Below, piece after piece: positions 54,460 to 63,352 of a stretch of 64,000 nt of DNA; the first letter of the stretch is position 1, and every line of letters begins with the position of its first letter. A model generated the notes under the pieces. That model ran no database searches and was not told the DNA's origin. It saw only the letters and a program-made list of their open reading frames with translations. The stretch is from Pyrinomonadaceae bacterium. GTDB lineage: Bacteria; Acidobacteriota; Blastocatellia; Pyrinomonadales; Pyrinomonadaceae. Location of the stretch: positions 62,001 through 126,000 of the forward strand of contig JAVEDP010000038.1 of the NCBI GenBank assembly GCA_030841085.1. Direction: 5' to 3'. The position numbers were made by a program, and so were the translations under genes.

Positions 54460-54794
54460 ATTTCTCCTCTAATGAATAAGAATTTTGATTGAACGAAAGT
54501 CGCTAACGCTATTGCGCGGCTAGTGGCAGCAAAACTTTGTAGATGGCCGGGCGATATTAGTAGATTGAACGGAAACAGACAAGACACAATTCGATAAATT
54601 TTTACAGGTTCTTAGTGAAATGTTAGGACATAAGATAAGTTTCAACGTTGAAGAACAAACATTGCGGAACCGCGAGCGGTAGCGACCGGATGCTAGTGCA
54701 ACGCTTAACTCCGCTCGTACGCTCTATTTCATTGCTGAGCGTAGCATCCGGTCGCTACCGCTCGCGGTTCTGCATTGAGCATTAACATGGAAAC
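54460..54794. repeat. Intergenic region with a 31-nt inverted repeat (GCGAGCGGTAGCGACCGG)
   Basis: The arms 54664-54694 and 54743-54773 are nearly perfect complements over 31 nt. A related pair (GGGAGCAGTAGCGACCGG) occurs at 58901-58931 and 59012-59041. The remaining sequence shows no gene. Confidence 0.85.
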
Positions 54795-56432
54795 CTATTG
54801 CCCGGCGGGCGTCCGCGCCGCCGGCCGCAAGAACGAAGCGAAACCTCGCCCGCCCAGTGCCTGCACCAAACTCATTACGCCCATGTAACCATAGCCAAAG
54901 AAGAACAGAAACAAAAACGGCACGGTGCCCCACATGCGCATGCGGATGGCGTAAAGAATGGCAAGCAGAAAGTAAATCGAGAAAGCCAATTCCAGCAGCG
55001 GCAGTAGCCCGCGCTTCCGTTTGTACTTCTTTCTTTTCCAGGTCTCGTCGGAAGTTTTCTCCACCTGGTACTTAGGCGTACGCACAAATTCACTCTTGAT
55101 GCCCAACAGCGCCTCTAACACGGCACGCGCATTGGAAAACGCGAGACCAATGCCCAGCGCCATTACCAACGGCAGATGCAACAAACGCGGCGCGCGCTTC
55201 TCGTCCAGATACCAAACGGCTGTGCCGTAAAAAAGAAACACAGAGATCGAAGAGAAAAAGAGCAGCGGCAAATCCACGATCATCAAGTGATAGAACGGTT
55301 GGTTATAGCGAACCAGCAGAAGCGGGAACTGAAGAAAGCTCGCGACAATCATCAGCGGATAACTGATGTTGCCGGTTAGCCGGAAAAACATTTCCAGCCG
55401 CACACGCATCGGCAGCTTTGAGCGCCAGATGCGTGGATAGAGTTTGATGCCAACTTGCATCACGCCTTTCGCCCAACGACGCTGTTGCGCCTTGAACGCG
55501 TTTATCTCAACCGGAATCTCGGCGGGCGCTTCTTCATCCAGCAGGTAAACAAATTTCCAACCCATCAACTGCGCGCGAAAGCTGAGGTCGGTGTCTTCGG
55601 TCAGCGTGTCGTGCTGCCAACCGCCGCTTCTCGCGATTGCATCACGACGCCAAATGCCGGCGGTGCCATTGAAGTTGAAAAATCCGCCAGTACGATTGCG
55701 CGTGGTCTGCTCAACGACGAAGTGCCCGTCGAGCATGATCGTCTGCAGCCGCGTCAGCAAATTGTATTTCGCGTTGATATGCGACCAGCGCATTTGTGCG
55801 CAGCCAACCATCGGGTCGGTAAAGAAATCGACCAACTTGCGCAGGCAGTCCGGATTGGGAACAAAGTCCGCGTCGAAAATGGCCAGCAGTTCGCCCTTGG
55901 CGGTCTTCATTCCATTCTCGAGCGCGCCCGCTTTGAAACCGGTGCGGTCCTGACGATGGACGTATTCGATGTCGAAACCCAGCACGCGATATTTTTCGAC
56001 AGTCTCTTCAGCAAGTTTCACAGTCTCGTCGGTTGAGTCGTCGAGCACCTGAATTTGAAATTTCTCGCGCGGGTAGTCGATCTCGGTAATCGCTTTCACC
56101 AGACGCTGGACGACGTACATCTCGTTAAAGAGCGGCAACTGTACGGTGATGACCGGCAACTCTGCTTCGCTGAATTTGCGCAGCGGCTGCGGCACGAATT
56201 TGCGATAGCGCCAAAAGTCGATCACCTGCTTGATACGATAGCCGCCATAGACCGCCAAGACGAAGAGGATCGAGAAGTACAGAATCAGAATGATCCAATC
56301 GAAGCCGTCGAGTTGATAAAGCGGACTGATGTTCCCCCAGGTCTTGTTAACCAGGTCCTGAAAATAACGCTCGAAAAGTTGATTGGGAGTGGGTCCGAAG
56401 GGTGGAACCGTATCCTGGAAAATCAAAGCCAT
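54795..56432 (-). CDS. Processive-type family 2 glycosyltransferase, membrane-bound
   Basis: About 545 residues from ATG at 56432 (MALIFQDTVPPFG); the TTG upstream is less likely. An N-terminal span (about 48-68) is followed by the GT2 domain: PLFNEMYVVQRLV, DDSTDET near 135, DADFVPNPD near 190, EDTDLSFR near 280 and QQRRWAKG near 320. These D, DxD, ED and Q(Q/R)xRW motifs are those of cellulose/hyaluronan-synthase-like enzymes. Four or five C-terminal spans complete the channel-like part. The product may be a beta-linked polysaccharide or glycolipid. No PilZ domain or bcsB-like neighbour is seen, so cellulose is not supported. Confidence 0.88.
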   Translation of the reverse strand: MALIFQDTVPPFGPTPNQLFERYFQDLVNKTWGNISPLYQLDGFDWIILILYFSILFVLAVYGGYRIKQVIDFWRYRKFVPQPLRKFSEAELPVITVQLPLFNEMYVVQRLVKAITEIDYPREKFQIQVLDDSTDETVKLAEETVEKYRVLGFDIEYVHRQDRTGFKAGALENGMKTAKGELLAIFDADFVPNPDCLRKLVDFFTDPMVGCAQMRWSHINAKYNLLTRLQTIMLDGHFVVEQTTRNRTGGFFNFNGTAGIWRRDAIARSGGWQHDTLTEDTDLSFRAQLMGWKFVYLLDEEAPAEIPVEINAFKAQQRRWAKGVMQVGIKLYPRIWRSKLPMRVRLEMFFRLTGNISYPLMIVASFLQFPLLLVRYNQPFYHLMIVDLPLLFFSSISVFLFYGTAVWYLDEKRAPRLLHLPLVMALGIGLAFSNARAVLEALLGIKSEFVRTPKYQVEKTSDETWKRKKYKRKRGLLPLLELAFSIYFLLAILYAIRMRMWGTVPFLFLFFFGYGYMGVMSLVQALGGRGFASFLRPAARTPAGQ

Positions 56433-56852
56433 AAAGTAACTACGCAATTCTTAAGTCAAAAAGCGCCGCCTGAAAATGCCCGGACGGCGCGCGCGACAGA
56501 TTCTATACTGAAGCAGGCCTAACTGGAAACAGGAACTAGACAGGATTAACAAGACTAACAAGATGAAGCAGGAAAGGGTGGTCGCCGGGACTTTGAGTAG
56601 TGCCCTAATTTCGTAAAGAAAAACAAATTAGCTCACTACCGGACTTGGAGGAGTCTCTTGATTCAGTTTTTCTGTGCGTCCTTTGTGTTCTCTGTGTCTC
56701 TGTGGTGGTCCATCCGATTAGAACTCACCGCAGAGGCACGGAGGACACAAAGGACGCACAAAGAAATTTTCAACCAGGGCTCCACCGGAATTTGTATTTT
56801 GTCGATCGTTTTGATCCTGTCCCTAAATCCCACAGCGAAGGCGGCGCTTGAT
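56433..56852. repeat. 420-bp intergenic region with inverted repeat
   Basis: Text at about 56672-56712 (CTTTGTGTTCTCTGTGTCTC) is complemented at about 56729-56763 (CGCAGAGGCACGGAGGACAC), forming a long imperfect hairpin. No gene is seen in the rest of the region. Confidence 0.65.
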
Positions 56853-57464
56853 TCAGATGCGACGATGCGGGGCGCTGTAATCGCTGGGCGCGATACGCGA
56901 GCCGGCAGGCACAACATCCGGAAACGCAATTACCGGTTCGATTGCAGCTTGGGTCTTGCCACCTGTTAGGCGCAGCCCTAAATCGAGCAGGCCGGGCATG
57001 GTGTAAAAAACAGAAACTGCACCAAGCAACGCGCCGGTAATGAAGCGGGAAGAATGCGTGTTATTCCAAATTCCAAAAACGCCGAGCGCGTAATCCACAA
57101 CGAGCGGAGCCGCCGCAATGAACAACCATTTTCGCGGTGGAGCGTCGGTTTTCTTTAATGAACAGACCAACGGATAGGCGATGGTGGCGAGCGTAAAGCC
57201 GGCATAGAGACCAAAGCACCGCGCGCAAACTGCAAATGGATGGCCCGCGATGAAGAACGAGCGTTCGGGAATCTGATGGCACACGAGACTAAACGCGTGA
57301 TAGATCGGAAGCGCCCAGATGAGGTGCCCGGAGCTTAACGCCAGGGGCGCGGCAATAATCGCTGAGCTGATAAGGACTGAACCCAGCGCAATGATCGACC
57401 AGACCGCGAGTTGGCGGCGAACAGAAGCGCTTTGCGGAATGTAATTGTTTGGCGAGGCGTACAT
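56853..57464 (-). CDS. DUF2085 family membrane protein
   Basis: A 203-residue protein with about five membrane segments. The motifs YHAFSLVCHQIPERSFFIAGHPFAVCARCFGLYAGF (Cys-rich, about 57-92) are the DUF2085 signature; the Cys and His may bind a metal. The family's function is unknown. Mixed neighbours (a glycosyltransferase upstream and glpX downstream) give no functional clue. The ATG start is clear. It has palindromes on both sides. Confidence 0.85.
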   Translation of the reverse strand: MYASPNNYIPQSASVRRQLAVWSIIALGSVLISSAIIAAPLALSSGHLIWALPIYHAFSLVCHQIPERSFFIAGHPFAVCARCFGLYAGFTLATIAYPLVCSLKKTDAPPRKWLFIAAAPLVVDYALGVFGIWNNTHSSRFITGALLGAVSVFYTMPGLLDLGLRLTGGKTQAAIEPVIAFPDVVPAGSRIAPSDYSAPHRRI

Positions 57465-57475
57465 TTTAAAAAATG

Positions 57476-57636
57476 GGTTTTGGTCTTTGGTCTTTGGTCT
57501 TTGGTCTTTGGTTTTTGGTGTTTGCTCTTCTGTTTTCTGTCTTCTGTCTTCTGTCTTCCGTCCTTAGCTTTTTGTCTTTGTCTTGTTCTGAGATCTCAGA
57601 TCTCAGATCTGAGATCGCAACAAAATCTGAGATCTA
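57476..57636. repeat. Three adjacent 7-nt repeat arrays
   Basis: Tandem GGTCTTT heptamers at 57482-57509 (four, plus two variants to 57523) are followed by GTCTTCT heptamers at 57532-57559 and GATCTCA/GATCTGA heptamers at 57592-57619, then ATCTGAG to 57636. All have exactly 7-nt periodicity. They lie between the DUF2085 gene and glpX. Confidence 0.9.
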
Positions 57637-58683
57637 AAATCGAATGACCGTATCCGGCCCACCCTCAATATGCAGCGTATCAACAAAGCGAATGTGGCGC
57701 GACTCAGTAGTCATGACCACCGAATGCGTGCGTTTGCCGGTGCCAAAGAATCGCACTCCTTTTAGCAGCGCGCCATCAGTAACTCCGGTCGCTGCAAAAA
57801 TAATTTTGCGGCCCGGCGCCAGATCGTTGGTATCGTAAATCTTATCCGGGTCCGTGATCCCCATTGACTGTAAACGCTCAAGGACCTGTTCCTTTGGTGG
57901 CACCTTGTCTTTGTCCACGCCGAGACGTTCCGGATCGAAGACTAAGCGCGCCTGAATTTCACCGTTCAAACACTTCATCGCTGCCGCGGTAATCACACCT
58001 TCCGGCGCGCCGCCAATGCCCACCAAGGCGTGAATGTTTGTGCCGGCAACTGCGGCGGAGATTCCCGCCGAAAGATCGCCGTCACCAATCAAGCGTATGC
58101 GCGCGCCGGCTTCGCGTACATCCGTGATCAGTTTTTGATGCCGTGAACGATCGAGAACTATCACTGTCAAGTCTTCAACGTCGCGACCCAGACGACGCGC
58201 GATATTCTTGAGGTTATCTTTGACCGGCGCGTCGAGATCCACCACGCCGCGCGATGATGGGCCAACGACAATCTTGTCCATGTAAAGATCCGGCGCGTTC
58301 AAGAGTCCGCCGCGTTCAGCAGCCGCCAACACGGCAATCGCGTTGTTGGCGCCTAACGCGCAAAGATTCGTACCCTCGAGCGGATCGACTGCGATGTCCA
58401 CCTCCGGGCAGGATTCAGCCAGGTCCTCGCTAACGCCATAACCGCCGCCGACTTCTTCACCGATGTAGAGCATGGGCGCTTCGTCGCGTTCGCCTTCGCC
58501 GATCACAATGCGGCCACGCATCGGCACTGTATCCATCACTTCGCGCATCGCTTCGACGGCAACGTGGTCGGAATATTTGCGGTCGCCCTGGCCCATGGTG
58601 CGCGCCGCGGCGATCGCAGCCGCTTCACAAACGCGCAAGAAATCCAGAGACAGCTCGCGCTCTGTCTTTAATTCGTCGCCCAT
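57634..58683 (-). CDS. glpX: Fructose-1,6-bisphosphatase class II, GlpX
   Basis: A 349-residue protein, the usual GlpX length, with GGGAGA upstream of ATG at 58683. It hydrolyses fructose 1,6-bisphosphate to fructose 6-phosphate in gluconeogenesis (some members also act on sedoheptulose bisphosphate). Signatures are [38 protein letters not shown] near 60 and [15 protein letters not shown] near 95 (the Asp/Glu metal ligands), plus [18 protein letters not shown] near 220. It stands alone between repeat-rich gaps. Confidence 0.95.
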   Translation of the reverse strand: MGDELKTERELSLDFLRVCEAAAIAAARTMGQGDRKYSDHVAVEAMREVMDTVPMRGRIVIGEGERDEAPMLYIGEEVGGGYGVSEDLAESCPEVDIAVDPLEGTNLCALGANNAIAVLAAAERGGLLNAPDLYMDKIVVGPSSRGVVDLDAPVKDNLKNIARRLGRDVEDLTVIVLDRSRHQKLITDVREAGARIRLIGDGDLSAGISAAVAGTNIHALVGIGGAPEGVITAAAMKCLNGEIQARLVFDPERLGVDKDKVPPKEQVLERLQSMGITDPDKIYDTNDLAPGRKIIFAATGVTDGALLKGVRFFGTGKRTHSVVMTTESRHIRFVDTLHIEGGPDTVIRF

Positions 58684-59239
58684 TACTCAGTTCTCCCGAA
58701 TTCGGAATTTGGCTGCTAACCGCCTCGATTACCAACGCCAGCGGATGAAGAAATGCGCGCCCATACTAACAGAGCACACCGGGATTTTGTAGCTAATGGC
58801 GCTTTGGTCACCGGCATCGCTTGCATAAAAACTATTTCCGCAAAACGAGATGCGAGTGAACGTTGGCGGGCCGGAAGTCTACTTTGTTGTGGGTCGACGA
58901 ATACAGAACCGGGAGCAGTAGCGACCGGGTCTGCGAACGTGGAGTTTCGCAGTTGTAAGTTAGCGTTCTCGGTTATCCATGGAGAAGGATCATGTCTTTT
59001 ATGCCTGCGCCGACCCGGTCGCTACCGCTCCCGGTCTGTATAACCTGTTATCGCGTTATGACTTTTATCGAAAGGCAGCCTGCCTGTTCAAGATCCTCAA
59101 GCCGCCAAAATCATCGACGGAGTTGCATGCATTCGGCTACACTCATTCGGCCGGCGCAAGACGAAGTTCAAATCGTTTTGGGAGCAACGAACCGCGATGG
59201 ACAAACCGAAAGCACTAAGCCACACCCAGGAGAAGTTGA
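58684..59239. repeat. 556-bp intergenic region with palindrome of the GTAGCGACCGG family
   Basis: Arms 58901-58931 and 59012-59041 are inverted copies containing GTAGCGACCGG, related to those at 54664-54773. AGGAG lies just before the response regulator. No gene was supported. Confidence 0.75.
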
Positions 59240-59665
59240 ATGGCCACCTTACTCATCGTCGACGACGACGCCCTCATTCGCGACACGCTTCACGACCTCT
59301 TTTCCGAGACTCATGAATGCCACACGGCTGATCGCGCCGAACAAGCGCTCGCTTATCTCGACGTCGAAACTTACGATGTTGTGTTGACTGACATTGCGAT
59401 GCCGGAACTCAGCGGTCGCGAATTGCTGAAACAGATCCAGGCCAACCACTCCACGACTCCGGTCATCGTTATTTCCGGTCTGTCTAACGAAGCGGACGCG
59501 AGGGCGCTGATGGACCTCGGCGCGTTTGCTTATTTCGCGAAGCCATTCAAACTTGAAGACATTGAAGAAGCGGTCGATCGCGCCATCGCGCGCCATCAGG
59601 CACTCTTAACAAGCGGAAGCGAAAAGGTTAGCGCAGCTTCATCAAAAGTTCAGAACACGGAGTGA
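59240..59665 (+). CDS. Single-domain response regulator (CheY-like)
   Basis: A 141-residue receiver domain preceded by AGGAG. The acidic pocket is DDD at 8-10, the phosphoacceptor is Asp51 (VVLTDIAMP), and the signalling residues are Ser79 and Lys101 (FAKPFK). It has no output domain, only a short C-terminal tail. It would act by protein contact with an unlinked kinase. It is not obviously paired with any kinase in the window; the HisKA fragment at 35212 is far away. Confidence 0.9.
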   Translation: MATLLIVDDDALIRDTLHDLFSETHECHTADRAEQALAYLDVETYDVVLTDIAMPELSGRELLKQIQANHSTTPVIVISGLSNEADARALMDLGAFAYFAKPFKLEDIEEAVDRAIARHQALLTSGSEKVSAASSKVQNTE

Positions 59666-59671
59666 CACCTC

Positions 59672-60724
59672 ATGAAATCATTAGCTCTGGTTGTATTGTT
59701 GTTCGCATTCTCGCCGAATGTTTCTCGTGCTCTTGATTCCGCGCAAACGCCTCAGGACTACGTGATCAGCGGACAGGTGATGGATGAGTCTGGCGTACCC
59801 GTCGTGGATGTGCGCATGTGCGCCTACCCCGACGACTATGAAGCCGTGCGGCAACAGTCTTGCTCGCGCTCCAGAGCGAATGGGCAATTTGCAATTCCCA
59901 CCGGAAGGCCGGCTGCTTATACCATCTACGCAGAAAACTTCGACGCTGGCTACGCCGCCGAGAGACCGTTTTATCGGCATCCGGGTTCTTTAGTGCCGCG
60001 CATCGTTTTGAGCGAAGCCAAGAGGACCGCATCCCTAACTTTCAGGCTGCCCCCTAAAAACGGACAATTGATGGGTAAGGCTGTCGATGCAATCACGGGA
60101 AGGCCAATAGATAACCTGCGTTTTCTCATGTGCCAAGTGTCAAACCGCCGAGCGTGCTGGTCAACCAGCGCCAAAAATGCGCAAGGTGAATTCAAACTGC
60201 TCGCAGCCCATGTGCCGTTCACTCTGCAATTGTTCGCGGAAGGTTATGAGACCTGGTTCGGGACTAATGGCGGCGACATCAACGAGTCGATCTACGTACC
60301 TTCAGATGCGAGAATACAGGTTTTCTTTCGCTTACAACGGCTAACTGCCTTGGCAGACAGCGCCCTTAGTGAACCTGAGAAACAGGCTGGCGTTAACCTG
60401 CCGGCGCCGGTTCAGACCGCTCCGGACGATGGCGTGGAATTGAACTACTTTCCGCGGAAGACAAAACTTGAGTGGCAGCCCGTCGCAGGTGCAATTCTCT
60501 ATCGTGTCGAAATCGATTATTGCGACGGCCTGGTGCATGGACGAAAGAAGTGCCTCGATCCACAGCCTCATCACCGCGAGCGGAACGACAGAGACATTCG
60601 CGAAACCAGCTTTGATTTCAATTTCGTCGGCGCACAACCGGGCAGATGGCGCGTTTGGGCCATAGACGAAAAAGGTCAGGAAGGTTTTAAGAGTCCCTGG
60701 AGAATATTCTTTTATCTGCAATAG
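59672..60724 (+). CDS. Secreted carboxypeptidase-regulatory-like domain protein
   Basis: A 350-residue protein with a signal peptide (MKSLALVVLLFAFSPNVSRA). Residues about 30-110 are a CarboxypepD_reg-like fold (VISGQVMDESGVPVVDVRM). A second copy may start at about 130 (GQLMGKAVDAITGRPIDNLRF). The C-terminal part about 255-340 resembles an Fn3-like unit (LEWQPVAGAILYRVEIDYCDG). There is no barrel, so it is not a TonB receptor. It starts only six bases after the response regulator, so the two may be co-transcribed. Its role is unknown. Confidence 0.72.
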   Translation: MKSLALVVLLFAFSPNVSRALDSAQTPQDYVISGQVMDESGVPVVDVRMCAYPDDYEAVRQQSCSRSRANGQFAIPTGRPAAYTIYAENFDAGYAAERPFYRHPGSLVPRIVLSEAKRTASLTFRLPPKNGQLMGKAVDAITGRPIDNLRFLMCQVSNRRACWSTSAKNAQGEFKLLAAHVPFTLQLFAEGYETWFGTNGGDINESIYVPSDARIQVFFRLQRLTALADSALSEPEKQAGVNLPAPVQTAPDDGVELNYFPRKTKLEWQPVAGAILYRVEIDYCDGLVHGRKKCLDPQPHHRERNDRDIRETSFDFNFVGAQPGRWRVWAIDEKGQEGFKSPWRIFFYLQ

Positions 60725-60758
60725 GGCGCGTGAAATTCCAGAGCGTGCGTACAGTTCT

Positions 60759-60824
60759 CGTAGGACAGGCATTCCTGCCTGTCCTCAGTTAGGTTGAAAC
60801 GACAGACAGGAATGTCTGTCCTAC
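60759..60824. repeat. Palindromic elements (GGACAGGCATTCC family), second copy
   Basis: The 26 bases at 60759-60784 match 18759-18784 exactly. A second hairpin, GACAGACAGGAATGTCTGTC, is at about 60801-60820. They lie between the convergent genes ending at 60724 and 60821 and could act as a terminator. Confidence 0.88.
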
Positions 60825-62023
60825 TGTTTCCAGGCAGGCAATGTCTTGCGCGCCGGCTTTTCTTTCTTCAAACCTAACGCCCAATCAGCTTGCATCAACG
60901 TGTGAATGTCGCGCGTGCCTTCGTAGATAATTGCCGCTTTGCAGTTGCGCAGGTAACGCTCGACCGGGTAGTCGTTTGAATAGCCGTTCGCGCCGTGCAC
61001 TTCAATTGCCATCGACGCGGCTTTTTCGCTGCGCGTCGTTGATTGCCATTTCGCCAAACTCGTCGCCCGCCCGTTTGGTTGGCCCGTATTTTTCAAATAA
61101 CCCGCGCGCAACCAAAGCAGATGAGACATCTGATAGTCGGCTTCCATCTCGGCAATCTTTTGTTTGACGAGTTGATGATTAGCGATCTTGGTCCCGAACG
61201 TTTCGCGATCGAGCGCGTAAGCGACTGACGCATCACGTGAAGCGCGAATCACTCCCGTCGCGCCGGCGGCGACTGTGTACCTTCCCTGCTCGAGCGCAAA
61301 CATCGCAATCTTGAAACCCTCGCCTTCTTCGCCCACGCGATTCGCTGCGGGCACGGGGGTATCTTGCAGCGAAAAGTACCCCGTGTTGCCGGCGCGAATC
61401 CCGAGCTTGCCGTGAATCGTTCCGGAGGTGAAACCTTTGAAGCCGCGTTCGACTATGAAGCAAGACATGCCCGAATGATCGCGATTGCGACGCTTCTCTT
61501 CGTCGGTCCAGCAAAAGAAAAGAAAGTTGTCGGCGGTGTCAGCCAAACTGATCCACATCTTCTCGCCGTTCAGCACATATTCGTCGCCCTCACGTCGCGC
61601 AGTTGATCTTGAGCCGACAACGTCTGAACCGGCGCCGGGCTCGGTCAAGCCGTAGGTCGCAAGTTTCTCGCCCTTTGCTTGTGGCACCAGGTATTTTTGT
61701 TTCTGCTCTTCACTGCCCCAGGCGTAAAGCGTCAACGAATTCAGACCGGTATGGACCGACATCGCCACGCGCAGAAACGTGTCAACCGCCTCGAGCTCTT
61801 CGCAAACCAGGCCCAGCGAAATGTAATCAAAGCCCGCGCCGCCGTACTCTTCAGGAATACAAACGCCCAGCAGATTCAGCGCCGCCATTTTTTCAAATAT
61901 GCCGCGCTCGAAATGTTGTTTCTCGTCCCACTCTTTGATGTAGGGAGCGACTTCCTTCCGCGCAAACTCGCGCACGGTTTGAATCAGCGCCTTATGATCT
62001 TCGGTCAGCTCAAAGTCGATCAT
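60821..62023 (-). CDS. Acyl-CoA dehydrogenase family protein
   Basis: A 400-residue flavoprotein. It has the usual N-terminal helical domain (EDHKALIQTVREFARKEVAPY), a middle beta domain with YGLTEPGAGSDVVGS (FAD/substrate site) and a C-terminal helical domain. The catalytic Glu lies in IYEGTRDIH near residue 373. EVHGANGYSNDYPVERYLRN is typical of the short-chain or glutaryl-CoA-like subgroup. It oxidises an acyl-CoA to its enoyl form using FAD. The chain specificity cannot be read from this sequence. It stands alone on the minus strand with no electron-transfer flavoprotein nearby. Confidence 0.92.
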   Translation of the reverse strand: MIDFELTEDHKALIQTVREFARKEVAPYIKEWDEKQHFERGIFEKMAALNLLGVCIPEEYGGAGFDYISLGLVCEELEAVDTFLRVAMSVHTGLNSLTLYAWGSEEQKQKYLVPQAKGEKLATYGLTEPGAGSDVVGSRSTARREGDEYVLNGEKMWISLADTADNFLFFCWTDEEKRRNRDHSGMSCFIVERGFKGFTSGTIHGKLGIRAGNTGYFSLQDTPVPAANRVGEEGEGFKIAMFALEQGRYTVAAGATGVIRASRDASVAYALDRETFGTKIANHQLVKQKIAEMEADYQMSHLLWLRAGYLKNTGQPNGRATSLAKWQSTTRSEKAASMAIEVHGANGYSNDYPVERYLRNCKAAIIYEGTRDIHTLMQADWALGLKKEKPARKTLPAWKQ

Positions 62024-62074
62024 TTTCTATGTCTCTCAAAGTAGAAGGTTCAAAACGACCGGACATGTTAACTA

Positions 62075-62189
62075 GTCCAAAGTCCAATGTCCAAAGTCCA
62101 AAGTCCGCCGTTTGGAGTCGATGCAAACGACGAAGGGACTCCTACCTCACCGGACTTTGGACTTTGGACAATGGACTTTGGACTTTATA
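62075..62189. repeat. Inverted arrays of 7-nt repeats (GTCCAAA), second locus
   Basis: Five heptamers at 62075-62109 (GTCCAAA, GTCCAAT, GTCCGCC) face five at 62155-62189 (CTTTGGA, CAATGGA, CTTTATA). The word and design are those of 9140-9243. The array ends nine bases before the aguB start, so it lies in the aguB leader. Confidence 0.88.
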
Positions 62190-62197
62190 CTTTCCCC

Positions 62198-63079
62198 ATG
62201 CCGAAGAAAGCGAAGTCGAACAATATTAAAGTTGGTCTGATCCAGATGAGCTGCGATCAGAGGCCCGAAACCAATTTGAAGAAAGCAATCGCGCGCATCG
62301 GCGACGCCGCAAAGAAAGGCGCGCAGATTATCTGCCTTCAGGAACTTTTTCGTTCGCAGTACTTTTGTCAGACTGAAGACATCGAGCTTTTCAAGTTAGC
62401 GGAAACAATTCCCGGGCCCACCACCAACGCGCTGAGTAAAGTCGCGAAAGCGAAGAAGGTCGTTATCATTGCTTCGTTGTTTGAAAAGCGCGCGGCCGGT
62501 GTCTACCACAACACCGCGGTGATGATCGATGCTGACGGAAAAATCGCCGGCAAGTATCGCAAGATGCACATACCGGATGACCCGCTTTACTACGAAAAGT
62601 TTTATTTCACGCCTGGCGATCTGGGTTTCCAAACTCACAACACGAAATATGGAAAGGTCGGCACGCTCGTTTGCTGGGACCAGTGGTTTCCGGAAGCCGC
62701 GCGTTTAACTGCGCTATCGGGCGCTGAGTTTTTATTCTATCCAACTGCAATCGGCTGGCTGCCTGACGAAGAAGCGGAGATGAACGAGGCACAGCATTCC
62801 GCCTGGGAAACAATTCAACGCGCACACGCAATCGCAAACGGTATCTATGTGATCGTAGTTAACCGCGTCGGGCACGAAGGTAAACTAAACTTCTGGGGCC
62901 AATCGTTCGTGGCCGATCCGTTTGGCCGCATCATCGCAAAGGCGTCGGCTGACAAAGAAGAAGTGTTGGTGGTCGATTGCGACTTGAACAAGCTGGAGGA
63001 GACGCGCCAGAACTGGCCCTTCCTGCGCGATCGCCGCATCGACGCGTATCAGGGACTGCAACTACGCTATGGCGAGTAG
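62198..63079 (+). CDS. aguB: N-carbamoylputrescine amidase AguB
   Basis: About 293 residues from ATG at 62198 (MPKKAKSNNIKVGLIQMS); the longer frame runs through the heptamer array and is not the start. It is a nitrilase-superfamily hydrolase with triad Glu49 (CLQELF), Lys122 (YRKMHIPDD) and Cys159 (LVCWDQWFPEAAR). The motifs PLYYEKFYFTPGD and WDQWFPEAARL match AguB, which converts N-carbamoylputrescine to putrescine, CO2 and ammonia. The downstream agmatine deiminase makes the substrate, which confirms the role. Confidence 0.93.
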   Translation: MPKKAKSNNIKVGLIQMSCDQRPETNLKKAIARIGDAAKKGAQIICLQELFRSQYFCQTEDIELFKLAETIPGPTTNALSKVAKAKKVVIIASLFEKRAAGVYHNTAVMIDADGKIAGKYRKMHIPDDPLYYEKFYFTPGDLGFQTHNTKYGKVGTLVCWDQWFPEAARLTALSGAEFLFYPTAIGWLPDEEAEMNEAQHSAWETIQRAHAIANGIYVIVVNRVGHEGKLNFWGQSFVADPFGRIIAKASADKEEVLVVDCDLNKLEETRQNWPFLRDRRIDAYQGLQLRYGE

Positions 63080-63082
63080 AAT

Positions 63083-63340
63083 ATGAAATACGGCCTGACC
63101 GACTTTCTCGGCAACATCGGCGTCGTGCTCATCATCATCGATTACCTGTTGCTCCAACTTAATCGAATTAGCAGCAACTCGCTCAGCTATTCGCTTTTGA
63201 ATGCGGTGGGTGCGGGTCTGATCATCATCTCACTTATATTCAACTTCAATCTGTCGGCTTTTATCATGGAAGCTATCTGGGTCGTCATCAGTCTGTTCGG
63301 CCTCTATCGCTATTTTCGTTCTCCGGCCACTGAATCATGA
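63083..63340 (+). CDS. Small membrane protein (CBU_0592-like)
   Basis: An 85-residue protein with three hydrophobic segments (about 8-27, 38-55 and 58-78), and SLSYSLLNAVGAGLIIISLIFNFNLSAFIMEAIWVVISLFGL, a pattern of the CBU_0592 family of small membrane proteins. It starts three bases after aguB and ends 12 bases before aguA, so it is part of the operon. A link to polyamine handling is possible but not shown. Confidence 0.78.
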   Translation: MKYGLTDFLGNIGVVLIIIDYLLLQLNRISSNSLSYSLLNAVGAGLIIISLIFNFNLSAFIMEAIWVVISLFGLYRYFRSPATES

Positions 63341-63352
63341 CCTGCTCAAATC

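Noticed and set aside
54795-56432. Cellulose synthase BcsA
   Set aside because: The catalytic motifs fit processive GT2 enzymes in general, but there is no PilZ domain and no bcs neighbours, so a cellulose product is not supported.
57476-57636. Possible CRISPR array
   Set aside because: The repeats are 7 nt, directly tandem, and have no spacers; no cas gene is in the window.
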